Shown here piece by piece: positions 1-11,370 of a stretch of 64,000 nucleotides of DNA (the stretch's first letter is position 1; every line of letters starts with the position of its first letter). The notes under the pieces were generated by a model. It was not told where the DNA came from. It did no database searches and saw only the letters and a program-made list of their open reading frames with translations. Made by a program: the position numbers and the translations under genes. This DNA comes from Paracyclopina nana (lineage: Eukaryota; Arthropoda; Copepoda; Cyclopoida; Cyclopettidae): contig JAGUCH010000008.1 in NCBI GenBank assembly GCA_019096065.1, positions 6,577,001 to 6,641,000 of the forward strand. Reading direction: 5' to 3'.

Positions 1-526
1 CCATATGTCAAAGGTGCAATAAGATTTTTGCTAATTTATGATTGCTGGCCAACAAAATGTTATTAAGACTTGGTCCGTACTCATTCCTTGGATCCTAATG
101 GAAGGCTTCCGTCTGCTTAAGGTGAGAATTGCACGTAACATTTTTTCATTCAAATATAAGAAAAAATATGATGACTAAATGAGTATTTGTTTGAATTCTT
201 CATGATCATAAAGTAGTGTCTGAATCCATGTTTTGACGATTTGTAGTATGTTGAGAAGAAACCTTGATGGGTCAATTTCTCTAGTTTCTCTTTCAAGGTG
301 TCCGTTTTCTGATCTGCGTTTGCTTCTTGGAGACTCGACTTGATGTACTCTTTGCTTCCAACAACTGTTGTTTTTTTGGTGAGTGAGCGGCTTTCTTAAC
401 ATCTTATTTTTTAACATTTGATGATTTTCTTTCAGCGTTCTAAAAGCTTTATGATGTAAAATTAAACTCTGAAACTTCAAAAAAGTACTATCTATTTGAA
501 ATACTTTACTGTGGACTTAAGTACTT
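1..526. other. AT-rich non-coding stretch
   Basis: No gene can be supported here. The sequence is AT-rich and has no long open frame with convincing composition. It leads into the first of the short exon-like blocks at 541-666. Confidence 0.5.
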
Positions 527-600
527 TTCTTTTGTTTCAGTTCCATCTGTATGACATGTTCACTTCTTTTGTTTCAGTTCCATCTGTATGACATGTTCAC
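527..600. repeat. perfect 37-bp tandem duplication spanning a splice acceptor
   Basis: Positions 527-563 and 564-600 are identical. Each unit contains a polypyrimidine tract ending in TTTCAG followed by the first 23 nt of an open exon-like block. The duplication therefore doubles an apparent 3' splice site, and its perfect identity suggests it is recent. Confidence 0.85.
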
Positions 601-3600
601 GAGATCCGGAAAAATTCTTAGTCAAGAAAGTTTAAGGCAGTTATGGAAATCGACTGTCGGTTACTGGTAAGTTCATTTAATTACTTAATCCTCGCAATTT
701 GTAACGTGTAATGCTTAGTCAAGAAAGTTTAAGGCAGTTATGGAAATCGACTGTCGGTTACTGGTAAGTTCATTTAATTACTTAATCCTCGCAATTTGTA
801 ACGTGTAATGATGACCTAATCAGCTCGATGAACATACATGAAAATTAGCCCAATCTGAAAAAAACTTTAACTTTTGAGCTCTTTCATGAATTATTTGCGG
901 TTGTGCTTTAATGATCAATTTTTAGTGTTGTGGTCCTGGATCAGCAACTACGACTGGCTCATCATCATAAGGTAGATTTTTCTAATTCTTACCCTTGTTA
1001 GCAATTTTAAAGATCGCTAGACTTTGCCCCCATTGAAAGCCAGAAATTTGAGTGGTATTTTAGAAAGCTTGAGAAACGCGGGAAAAAAGTATTTTAAGTT
1101 AGAAGTAATCGGAATTTTTGTTTCAGTAGTGCTACAGCTAAAATGAGGGATTGTGTCTTTCATTGTATCACAGGTGAGTTAACTCTTTTATTGATTCCGT
1201 TGTGGCTCAAAGTGATGTTGTTGAAAAACTGGCCCTTATTGTTTTTAAAAGTCTTAGTAGGGCTTTTTGCTTATTTTTCACATCATTTCAGAAGAATGTT
1301 TGAGGCCAATCGGGATTCAAACTATTTGAAATGGCTTTCAAATAGTCGGTGTGTGAGGTCACTGAATTGCCCAATTCGATTTCGTGTGTATATTGTAAGT
1401 TTACTCGTTCTTGTAGCTTTCACTTCCTTTATGATAAGCAAATCTTTACTTAGAATCTTAATAACTCTTGTTAGTAATAGCGTACTGATTTAACACGCAT
1501 CTCAAGCTAATGTCATAATTTTAAATGTGGTCTTGTAATTATTTTCTTACTTATTAGTGGTTTATTGACGATTTCGTGGTTCTCTGTCGTCGATTCTGTA
1601 CCTGGTGAGCTTTTTAACTATATTTTTTGCTTCAAATGTTGATATGGTGTAATTTTATTATTTGAATCCTTGGATTTTGACATATAAAGTTTTCTGATAG
1701 ATCTACAATCTACAAAATATAGTTTTTTCTGATTCGTTAGTTTTTCTAATAATGATGTCTCTTATTCAGGTTGTGGACTTGGTTGGATATACCTAACATT
1801 CTTGTGGCTCTCATGTAAGATGTTTTCGCATTATTAAACCAATGCAGTTGAAATGATGAAATGTAGTCTGGGGCCTTTTGATAATGCCGTGATAATAACA
1901 GCAACTGAATGTGGCAGCTTTCATTTTAATGTTGTTATATTAAACCAATCTTTCGAGCGATTTCACTTATTTCAGGTAAGTGAATTTTATCAACATTGTG
2001 TGGCTCCAGAATTTCCTTAGGATTATCCCATTGCCCATTTAGTGACTTGTCTCTTTAAGGTAAGTACTTGGTAATTTGCAAAATTAAGAACTTGAAATGC
2101 TTGGTAATTTGCAAAATTAAGAACTTGAAATGATGACTTGGATGTTATTCTTTTTGATTTGTTCTGAGAAAAACTTATATCTTCTGATCCATGAAATGTA
2201 TGTTTTCTTAAGAAAGCTCTTATTGTGATAAATAAGTTCATTGAATGATTCAGATGAAACTGTTATCAAGCGGATTTCATTCAGGACGGATATTGTGAGG
2301 AGCTTTCGTGTGGCATGAGGCTTAGGCTCTCGAGGAACACGTCCATTTGTGGCTCAAAACCCATGAAATGTGCGTGAGTGAATCTTAATTTTCTGATCCA
2401 AATCTTAAGTTCATAGGTTGCCCTTTGATTTATGAAGTTTTCAACCTCCATCTCATTAATGATGTTGAAAAATGTTTTCTGATGAACATTCTTACTACAT
2501 TTGTTAAATAATTCCTAGCAAATGTATTAACTAGCTTTCACTGTTTTAGGAGCTGGTGAAGGAAATCGACTGTTGGCTGCAAGTAAGTGAATTTAGTTAC
2601 TTTATGGTAGCAATTTGTAAATGTAATGATGACTTTGCGCTCATATTATCATACATGAAAATAACGTTACCTATAAAACCCCTATCTTTAGTTTTAACCA
2701 CTTTCATGCATTATTTCCGGTTCATTTTAATGTCCATTTTTTCAGGGTGTGATCCTGGATCTACGTAAGTTTTGGCATGATCATAAGGTAGATTGAATTA
2801 GTTAACTCGATAATTGATACTAAGGGACCATAAATGATGACAAATAATGGTCTTTGAACAAATATGACATTTCATAACTGCTGATGTTGTTCATTGGGCT
2901 CTTGATGTTGGATTCTCATTAAGGTTTTTCTCATTCTTGATCATCATTTCAGATGCTCTGGTTTCCAATGTGGATGAACGTTCGTAGTGATAGGTGAGTT
3001 TTGTCTTAAGTTCGGCCTAATTATTTCTTTCTGAATTTTTTAATGTTATGTGGTTTATCAGCGATGCTTTTCTGGCTTTTGGCCTTATTCATGTCTCATG
3101 CGACAGAATCCACAATGATTCGTAAATTAGTCAAGCTTTTTCTTCATTGTATTAATTAGATGGCTGAATGGCAGTTTCCAGCTGTAATAATATTAATTTG
3201 GAAGCATTCGAATTGAAGGCTCATAAACTAATTGTCTTTTTCCTATTTCAGGTCCTAGTTAGCAGATACATCATCATTGTGAGTGATTTGTTTTACTTAA
3301 AAATCAAATATAAGGTCATGGTGATATTTGTATTCATTTGACTAAATATGACAAAAAAAATCTGCTAAATCTGAAATTAATTCTAGAGCAACAGTCCATT
3401 TTTTGTATGTAATGTTCTACAGTAAACTTGCTTTCCACATTTCAGGTGAGTTACTCGGTCGTTCTTGGACTCGAACAAAATCGTGAGCTTTTTTGGTTCC
3501 ATAGCAAGCATTCCGGATTCTCAGTTAGGTAAACTTTTATAGCATTTTAATTGCTATGTTATGCCCCATAAAATGATGCTTTATTATGGTTTCTTGCTTT

Positions 3601-4878
3601 TATACGGAATCATAGGAATCGAATCGTTTGACTTGCTGATGGATGAAGACTCAGCTCAGGTAAACTGCTTTAAAACCTATGAAAACTACTGGTAGTATTT
3701 CTTGATGAAATGGAACCTCATCTGAACCTAAATTGTGCTGCTGCTAATTTTCTGAACTACATGCGCCCCAGCAAATTTGTGACATTTTGCTATGGTGTTA
3801 AAAGGGGCTTATAATTTCAGGACTCTTGACGAATTGCCGCCTAAGTGGAACATTTCATGACTTTACTTCGGATGTCGATTGATCGCGTAATTATTTTTGT
3901 CATCAAAGAATTCTTCTTTTCATTAATGAAACCGATTCTGATCGGAATTGAGTTATTGTGTACTTAATTCCTGAATGATGAGCGCTGCAGCTAATTCGTG
4001 ACATAGCGCGAAAGTTTGTCTTAATGTAGGCTTTTAATTTTAGGATCTTAAGTTTTACTGACCGATGAAATGGCCGGAGCGAGGGGCATTTTGAGACTGT
4101 TCTTCGGTAATTATGCTTTAATACATCTATAACATTGATTATGATGACTATGTTAATCCGATTTTTTTTTACTTGCTCGAATGATAAGATACTATTTCTG
4201 ATACTACAATTATTTCTCTCGTCGGGTCTGGAACAAAATCAAATAATTTGATAGTCGTATCTTATTTAGGTCAGCTCAACTCATGAACCGCGTATCTTTG
4301 CGGAGCAGATGGCCTTTTTGTGGAAGTGTAAGAAATTGCCTCCAATTTCCTACATCGTAAGTTGCCTATGTATTTTACTTAACTCTTTTAAATTAAAAAA
4401 ACATCGAAGCTCTTTTTTTTAAAATTGCAAGCGTTGAATTGAGTTCATTGAGTAGTATATCCCATATTTGAAACTCTTTTTTCCGCTACATTTCTCAATT
4501 TTTTTTATCATTATCGTGTTTCACCCGCAGTTTCGGTGTACTCTTCAGGATCGACTTGGAAGTTTTGGTGGGCCTCGACTGCTTGTCCGAGCTTGGTGCC
4601 GCAATGCGAATCAACATTGTGCGCAGGTGAAATTTTAGCATTTTGCAATATTTATATACTCTTAATAAGATGATGATAAACCGAGGCTTTATGAGAGGTG
4701 TTACATGACAAATAATTTCAACTGAAGCACTCTTTCACGCTCATTCATTAATGTGCTCGCGCGTCCAGTTGTACAACTTTTTTCTCTTTTGCAGGCGAGA
4801 CAAATCCGTTCATGGAGACATAATCCGTGTTCTCTGTATGGTCAAGAGTCATCTGAGCTGGAAAAGGGCCAAAGCTAG
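578..4878 (+). CDS. candidate intron-rich gene of very short exons, product unknown
   Basis: No single long frame exists, but a series of short blocks flanked by polypyrimidine-AG and GTAAGT/GTGAGT is open and often phase-compatible: 578-666 with 926-971; 1292-1394, 1558-1604 and 1770-1814; 2550-2582 with 2746-2787; 2953-2993; 3252-3278 with 3446-3528; and 4270-4356, 4531-4626 and 4795-4878. The last three join in phase 0 into 88 codons ending in TAG. The pair at 2550-2787 is a diverged duplicate of the pair at 578-971, with shared residues such as VxLD and a final HK. Between these groups some junctions do not keep frame (for example 2993 to 3252 and 3528 onward), so the unit may be decayed, alternatively spliced or partly non-coding. 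I do not recognise the product. Confidence 0.33.
617..810. repeat. perfect 97-bp tandem duplication covering an exon end and its donor
   Basis: Positions 617-713 and 714-810 are identical. Each unit holds the last 50 nt of an open exon-like block, a GTAAGT donor and the start of the intron. A diverged third relative lies at about 2560-2640. Confidence 0.85.
2067..2132. repeat. perfect 33-bp tandem duplication
   Basis: Positions 2067-2099 and 2100-2132 repeat the same 33-bp unit, which lies between exon-like blocks. It is the third short perfect tandem duplication in this 2-kb stretch. Confidence 0.85.
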
Positions 4879-5004
4879 CATTGTGGCCATTCCAAAATTT
4901 GCACAAAGTCATCAAGCCCATACTGGCTGAATTCGAGAAGAGGAATCTATCTGTAGTACAGAAAAAGCTGGAAAAGGGCCAAGCTAGCATTGTGGCCATT
5001 CCAG
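4856..5004. repeat. direct repeat of about 39 bp in the last exon region
   Basis: A block running from AGCTGGAAAAGGGCC to GTGGCCATTCCA occurs at 4856-4895 and again near 4967-5004, with one base missing in the second copy. The first copy overlaps the end of the putative terminal exon and its TAG. Confidence 0.8.
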
Positions 5005-7309
5005 GACCTTAAGAAGTTGTTAAGTGAAGGCCGCCTTAACTATCATGTAATTTATTGTAATTTGATTATGCCTTCTGCAAATAATAAGAAAAATGCGTTC
5101 ACTTCTTGCTTTTTTATCTATTCCATGGGGGACATTCGTTCGTTTTTGTAATTATGGCTCCTAGTTTGGATGTATTCTGAATTTTGAGACTCAATCTTTA
5201 TCATGGATTTGGTGGTATAGGTTCCTCATTCGTAAATGTTCCTTTGAATTTTGTGCTTACTTCCAATCTTGGTTGCGCTTTCCTAAAATAATCCCATAGG
5301 CTCGTGTCGCATCCGGATGCAATCAATAATGCGTAGTCCACGTAATCCGGAATCCTAATATAAGCTAGTCATCATAAGTGATCAGCCTAGATCTTGTTCT
5401 TAGTAAAATTCTGAAAATTTGCCAGAATTCGTGAATGATTGTGTCATGGCGCTGAGATCGGGAAAATCCTTGCTTCTTAGAGATATTCATGATAAGCATT
5501 GAAGTTGATATGATATTTTGCAGACTTTTTGATCCAGTAAGTATATTTGATTTCTTACCCCATAGCTACGGGCTGAAAAGTAGTTTCAGAGTTGTCATTA
5601 TTTGCCTTTCGCGTTAGCATGAAATTGAGGCTGGATTAAAAATAAAAACCAGGCAGTCGTGAATTAATACTACGAATTGTGCCTGGTACTACTTGAAAAC
5701 GCATCGTACTTTTGGTACCACAAAACGCATCATTCAAAACGCACCGAATCTGGAACTACTACTAGAGCAAACTAAGTCTTTTCATCTACTATTAAGATCA
5801 GAGTCCAGTTTACTTGAATAGCTGAGCCTTGCATTGTCAGACATGTCTTGCCTGCCAAGTCTAGCTTCAACTGCCATGCCTAGCTTGATTTGTCAAGCCT
5901 TGGCCTTGCTTGAATTACCATGCCTTGGGGATCGAATAAAGAAGAAGGCGACGCGAAAAATTGGTGTTTTTTGATTTAACCTAGGTTGCTTAGCTTTCAT
6001 AAAAACCTGACATTGCATTGGGCCAATTTTCAGTCCGCAAGATTTTGGTTCTGAATGAAGTTTATAGGATGACCTAATCTAAAGGGCATTTATTCTGCCA
6101 ATCTCCAATAAATGCGGATATTCGTTTCGTGTTCACTATGTTCATCTCGTTGAAACCATGATATGGCAATTATGTACCTAACGTATCACCCAATTAATTA
6201 AACTGCAAAAGCCTTGAAAGAACTTTCGTAAGATTACCCTATACTTCTTATGTCTCTTCTCTCTTCCTGACATTTTCTACTTTTTAAATGTTCCGACATT
6301 AAAAAGAGGAATTTTTTTAAGCAGCTAGGTAATAACGTTAGCCTCGTTTCGTTTAATTTGATAAAATAAAATTGCTCAGGTATTATGGCCGAATTCTGCC
6401 AGCAATGGAGGCGATTTTGTAAAGTCTTTTTGTCATAGCCCTTTTTGAGCCATAGGCTAGGCATGAGACGCGATGGAAGAGATGGCTTGAATGAGCGTCA
6501 CCCAGGCGGCTACTTAATGTAACCCACTTTGGAAAATAGGAAAAACCTGAAGTCAGCTTACAGCAGATACAGTTTTCAAGAATCTTTCTCGATATCAGGG
6601 GGAAAGCCGAACTTTATTTGGCCATTCTTCTCTTAGCCACGCCATCCGGGTGCGAATCCGGATTTCATCTAGCATCTGAATTAATAATATGAATTTGCTC
6701 GGAAATAAGTCATGTATGTTAGGAAAACGTGAATTTCATAGGAAAGCTTGTTATCACAATGACTTAAAAAGTTGCAAAAAATCATGAGCAGCCAAAGCAA
6801 AGGCCGACGAGTGAAGGGCTCTATCAAGGCTTAGTTAATACTCCAGCGTCATCCCACTTAACAGCTCCAGAGCCTGGCAATAGATACACCAAACAAAAAC
6901 TGAAGTCCTGACAGCTACCACTTGGTTACATAGTCTTTTGAAGAGTTCATATCACTCAAAGAATTGTTTTCACCAAATGGAAACATGTTGTGGTCACATA
7001 TTGCTCATGCACATTTTAATGCTCATTATGGTGGAAAATATTGTGAGGCACTGCAACTGATGTCAGTTGACTCATCTAACCACAAGGAGCCATCCAAGGG
7101 GCCAATCATCCTGGCCTTGTATCAACTTTTCCGCAGTCCACCTGACCGCGAGCTGATTTATCAGGATTCACTATCTTATGCATTAGCTTAATTTGATCAG
7201 ACGGGTTCCAATACTTGGTAATACTACGAATCGTCTTGGCTGAGTCTAGGCAAAGACTGTTCAATATTTAGTGGCTCTAATAGTAGTTCCCAGTATCCCT
7301 TTGCACCAA
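5005..7309. other. AT-rich intergenic region
   Basis: I see no supportable gene. There are low-order repeats: an AAAACGCA motif several times near 5690-5750, and a run of CTTGCC/GCCTTG motifs at about 5825-5930. A 75-codon + frame at 6964-7191 has no recognisable domain, splice context or neighbour relationship, so I did not call it. Confidence 0.5.
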
Positions 7310-7317
7310 GTGCGGTG

Positions 7318-7810
7318 TAGTGATGGAACGAGTTTCAGCTTGGCTTGAAAGCTTGAAGCTAAAACCCAGCTTGAGCTACATAAGCAAAAAGCTTGGGATC
7401 GCTCGAACCAAATTTTGAAAAGCTTGAAAAAGCTTGAAACCCAAAATATGCAAAGCTTGAAAAAGCTTGACACCAAATTTCAAAACTTTATCCATTTTTA
7501 ATCAAAACAAAAAAAGGGCTGATTTTAAAATTAACAATTGCGTGAGGGAGTGAAGTACTTTTAAATCTAAGTTAAAGCTAATTCTGTCATTTATTGCGCT
7601 TTTGGGGTAATTTTGTCAAATCTGGTGACTAATCGCCATTTTTTATGTTAAAAAAATAAAAAAGTGAAAAGCTTGAAAAAAGCTTGAAATGTAAAATTTG
7701 GAGCTTGAAAAAGCTTGATAATAATTTTCAAAAGCTTGGGATCGCTCGAACACTTTTCAAAAAGCTTGAAGCTTGATCAAGCTGAAAATTTCCGGCTCGT
7801 TCCATCACTA
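7318..7810. mobile_element. hAT-type MITE with AAGCTTG-rich interior
   Basis: The 493-bp element begins TAGTGATGGAACGAG and ends with the exact reverse complement, a 15-bp terminal inverted repeat. It is flanked by an 8-bp direct repeat, GTGCGGTG, at 7310-7317 and 7811-7818. An 8-bp target duplication and TAGTG termini are typical of the hAT superfamily. The interior has no transposase and consists mainly of repeated AAGCTTGAAAAAGCTTGA-like units, plus two copies of a GGGATCGCTCGAAC motif (about 7392 and 7738), so it is non-autonomous. Confidence 0.85.
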
Positions 7811-8013
7811 GTGCGGTGGTTTGGTAGTAGTACCAGATCAGATGCCTTTAGATGCACTAGTTTCAAAAGCTTGCAAGGAGAGAACATGCGAATAGAAAAT
7901 CTCAATCTCGCAATTTTCACAGTTTTTTAGGTGCAAGTGAAGCAATGAAAATGAACTCCTTACTCGCTATGTAAAGGCCTGAATTGTCAGTGTTTCAACT
8001 TGGAAAAAACAGG

Positions 8014-8019
8014 TTTATT
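8014..8019 (-). terminator. poly(A) signal of the gene at 8117-8830
   Basis: AATAAA on the minus strand, about 100 nt downstream of the stop codon of the two-exon gene. Confidence 0.5.
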
Positions 8020-8116
8020 TCTTTAGCCTCATACTTAAATTAGGGTCATTAAACATACAGAAAAGAAAGGGCCATTTTGGAGCCCAATTGCTACAAATAA
8101 TCCACAGCTTTTTCTA

Positions 8117-8830
8117 CTACTCTTCAACATATTGAAGGAGCCTGTCGCGAATCGAATCAATAGCAGTTCGGTTGAGCCTCCAGAACAGCCTGGGATTTTT
8201 GGATCTTCTTTTGAGCAAGGTGTGCACCAAAGTGATGAAGCTCCATTCTCGCGCGCGGGGACAAGGTTTTCTGGGATTGCGAAAGTAATAGTAACGCCTC
8301 GCTACTATTTCCAGTTCAATTCCATAGAGGAAAAGCAATTTCTCCCTCTTCCAGATTTCCAGGAGACCTCTAGCGGTTTTGTAGAGTCCTTTCTTGACCA
8401 AGTAGGCATGGACCAGAGCATCGTTCTCCGAGATCCATCCCCGGATTTTCAGGATTTCTAAGGCGATTTGGAAGTGTCCATTCCTCACCAGGTAATTGAA
8501 GACAAGAGCATCGCTCACCGGAATCACACCGTTGGTGTCATCGCTGAAAAGTCCAAAAAATTAAAATCTCATCACATTTCCAACTAACTTTGAACAAGAA
8601 TTCGTAAAATATTTCGCCTCGAATGGCCGCAAAAGAGACTTGAACTTGAATAAGGGAATGATCAAATCTTAGCGCAGATAACTAATTTGGCGGTTTTTTT
8701 TTCATGCGGCGCTAGCTTAAAATTAGCGGTCTTAAAAAAGCAACTATGAAACGGGATGCAAATAATTTTGAAAGTAATTCAGGGAATTAATTCTTCCAGT
8801 TTACCTTGACTCATAGGATGCGATCAACAT
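8117..8830 (-). CDS. two-exon gene, 150 aa, with tandem LisH-like motifs
   Basis: Exon 1 is 8830-8805 (26 nt) and exon 2 is 8543-8117 (427 nt). The 261-bp intron has a GTAAAC donor and a TTTTCAG acceptor. Joined, they give exactly 151 codons from ATG to stop. The protein has two adjacent similar blocks in its first half, each with a DALVxxYLVxxG core followed by a helix. This spacing recalls the LisH dimerisation motif, but the match is by eye and tentative. The second half is basic (RR, RKP, RRSKN) and has no recognised domain. A longer frame in exon 1 is open on both strands, but only the short ATG at 8830 stays in phase with exon 2. An AATAAA lies downstream. It could be a host gene or a fragment of one. 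Confidence 0.55.
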
Positions 8831-10173
8831 GGTTGAAGAATTTGGAATCGAAAATTCCCGCTGCACGTTTGATCCTGCTTGGCGAGCTGAGCTTTTGTTA
8901 TTGTTTTCGTCAGTGTTCCCGGATTTTTTTCGTAGAGAAAAAACGCCGCTCTTTTGTCAAAAACAGCCAGGAGCGGCGTGGTCGAGAAACTCGCTTGAAA
9001 TAGCCGGTTTTGTCGAATTTGCTGGATTTCTCTTGGGATTGTCATGAAGCCGAAAAAACGCCGAAAATTCGTAGAATAATAGATCCATTTCCGAGCATTC
9101 TCAAAAATAGCCGTAGCAGCTAGCTACTTAATGAACTTAGTGTGGTTTGATTTTTCCTTAGAATTTGTAGAGAATAAAGATATCTTTCCGATTTGCTTAA
9201 CAGGTTACGTGAAAGGAACCAGCGCTAAATTGCGGATTTTGTTGTCCGCTCTCTAAGTTTATTTAGTACCTAGTAGAAGTCTCAAAAGTAGCCGTCGAGA
9301 CGTAAAACCGCTGCGCTGGTTTTTGTACTTTGCGGGAATATTCAAAATTTCAAATGTTTAAAGGGGATGGAAACTTTCAGACTATTGGGGTTATTGTGGA
9401 GCCCTGGGCTCGCATGTTATGCAGGCAACCTGAAATTTGGCACGTACGTGCATTCCTCTCCCCATAGCGCATATGATCTTTATTAGCGGCATTTCTTGAT
9501 TTTCTACCAAATGGCAGACTTCCAATTTTCTCCGCTCCCAGTCAACCAAATGACTTGAATTTTTGCATGTGACCCCAATTTTGCTAGGGCTACAATTTCT
9601 ACTACTGACTTTTTTTCGAAAAACGACTCTTAAGGGGTTGTCTATGAGCATTTTTAGTATTTTTGCCATATCTCTGGCGAGCATCAACTAAATGAGCTGA
9701 ATTTTTGTGTCTGACCGTAATTCTGCAGCTGGTACCTTTTCTATTCATGATATTTTTTCAAAAAGTCACTTTTACGTGGACCTGGCTATGAGCATTTTTC
9801 ATACTTTTTCATATATTTAGTTATCGCTTTTTTACCTAAACAAAACAGAGCTCAATTGTGGCAACAGGCATGTGTCCAGCTCCACGAAAAAAGCCCAAAG
9901 TTTTGATTATTGCGGGTGCCTTTTAGTCACATACCATAATGTCCCATTATAAGTAGCACTAAGCCCTATAAAGTAAAATTCTTAACAAGTATCCATTAAT
10001 ATACCCTGCTGTATTGGCCTATGATCAATGAAACATGGGCTTAATGGCTCATAGCAAATCGTCTCATTGCAAACATAGCTAAGTGTAACATAGCATATTG
10101 TCCCATAGAAAATGGTCTCATAGCATGTTGTCCCATAACATTTGGTCTCATAGCAAATTGTCACCAAGGGAGT
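8831..10173. other. non-coding region with two local repeats
   Basis: The part next to 8830 is probably the promoter and 5' leader of the 150-aa gene. About 9530-9660 and 9690-9800 are diverged tandem copies of a unit of roughly 165 bp; both contain a GACTTGAATTTTTG/GAGCTGAATTTTTG core and TATGAGCATTTTT. From about 10020 to 10165 a degenerate unit of about 20 bp (CATAGCAAATTGTCTCATAGC-like) is repeated, which gives a false Cys/Tyr-rich open frame on the minus strand. Confidence 0.6.
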
Positions 10174-10350
10174 TGTAGCAGGAACACGGGTATGCTCGTG
10201 GGCGCGCTGTGGACGCACTCACCTGGTGAAGTTGATTGTATGATTCAGTAAATATACGAACGGGTCCGAGAAAACACCTTGACTATTTATTCCACACGCA
10301 TAAGGGCGCGCGCGTGTCACCCTCGGGGGGGTCTATGCGAACCTCCTACA
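10174..10350 (+). repeat. 5' LTR of copy A (177 bp)
   Basis: It begins TGTAGCAGGAAC and ends CCTCCTACA, the TG...CA form, and matches the reverse complement of copy B's LTRs at both ends while diverging in the middle. It is followed after two bases by TTGGCTCGGTGCTGAGGAC, the presumed primer-binding site, which copy B shares. Confidence 0.85.
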
Positions 10351-10354
10351 AGTT

Positions 10355-10681
10355 GGCTCGGTGCTGAGGACAAATCTGCGAGTTATCGACACCTTCGCCC
10401 ACAAAACCCACGAGCAAGGGAACAACAACTGCTACAACCCCAAGACCAACAAGTGGTACCGGGCCGCGAGCCAGCAGCAGCAACAACATTCCTCATCGGG
10501 CAAGGGGAATGCAACCCAATCCTCAGACTGCAAGCGGCCCACCGATTCCAACTCGGCTGGGGATCGCCTGCAGTCCACAGGAAAGCGTCCCAAGGTCAAT
10601 GAGATCAGTGAGGCCAGACCTGAGGGCAAGACAGAGGCCATGAGGGCCACGCCGGCGGGAAACAACCCAACCCGGTTGTAG
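10355..10681 (+). pseudogene. gag: gag remnant of copy A
   Basis: Only the C-terminal part of Gag remains, joined directly to the leader. The region corresponding to copy B downstream of the zinc knuckle (YNPKxNKW, Gln/Ser-rich, basic KRP) is clear, but the knuckle itself is lost. The frame ends with TAG at 10679. The heptamer GGGAAAC at 10657-10663 lies in the correct phase for a -1 shift into the protease frame. Confidence 0.75.
10657..10663 (+). other. -1 frameshift slippery heptamer between gag and pol (copy A)
   Basis: The sequence reads G GGA AAC in gag phase, a canonical X XXY YYZ site, 15 nt upstream of the gag TAG. The protease frame continues in the -1 phase. The same site is conserved in copy B. 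Confidence 0.65.
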
Positions 10682-11368
10682 AGGGCTCCACCCAGGCCAC
10701 TCCAGCGTCCCTCATCTTAGCCGCTCTCAACCACATCTAGTTGACAGCGGCAATACCTGGCGCACCTGCATCTTAGAGGACTTCGCCCGGCGCCTGGGAG
10801 TCCTTGCTTGGGCTATGACCCTTGGAGGAAATGACCGCCGTGGACACCGCCAACACACGCCATCGCTTGCAAGTACTAGAGGAGCTCGACAACCCCTGCG
10901 AGTGCAATTCGGGGATCACCTCCATGTGTTCTCCATCCGCCCCTCTGGTGTGCGCAACCTGTCTATGGACTTCAACCTGTCCAGGCCATTTCTGAGCCAT
11001 CACCGGATCAATCAGCTCCACTCCCGGGGCGCTCTACAGATCTATGGCCAATGTATTCCTTTGGTCAGGGCCTTGCAAGCCTCCGCCGGTGCCTCCCTTC
11101 GAGGAATACCCAGTGTGTCATCTGGCCTGCCACGATCCCGCCACATACCGCAGCCCTGGTGGCGGCCGTTGCCGCACAGTGGCATCATGGGTACGCCAAA
11201 CCTGCAGCCCTGGAGGCCGAAGGGCAGTTCGCGGAAGAAACTCAGCTAGCCTTGTGGCTTCATGCCATGGTACAACCTGATGCCGGGGGCCACCTTGTCG
11301 TGGGAGTGTTGAACCCGCTGGACCACCCATTGCATGTGCACCCGGTACGGCACCCTGCGGGAATATGA
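10682..11368 (+). pseudogene. protease-region remnant of copy A
   Basis: Matches the copy B protease and linker region: a retained DSGN-like protease motif at the start, then LRVQFGxHxHVFSIRP, MDFxLSxPFLSHHxI and GQCxPLVRAL. Several shifts and stops interrupt it. The linker downstream (PATIPP, KPAALEAEG) is in another frame in both copies. Confidence 0.7.
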
Positions 11369-11370
11369 GC

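Noticed and set aside
6964-7191. 75-codon + strand open frame
   Set aside because: Isolated, without splice context, domain or repeat support; its length is compatible with chance.
9982-10218. Cys/Tyr-rich minus-strand open frame
   Set aside because: It is created by degenerate CATAGCAAATTGTCT-type tandem repeats; no other coding evidence.
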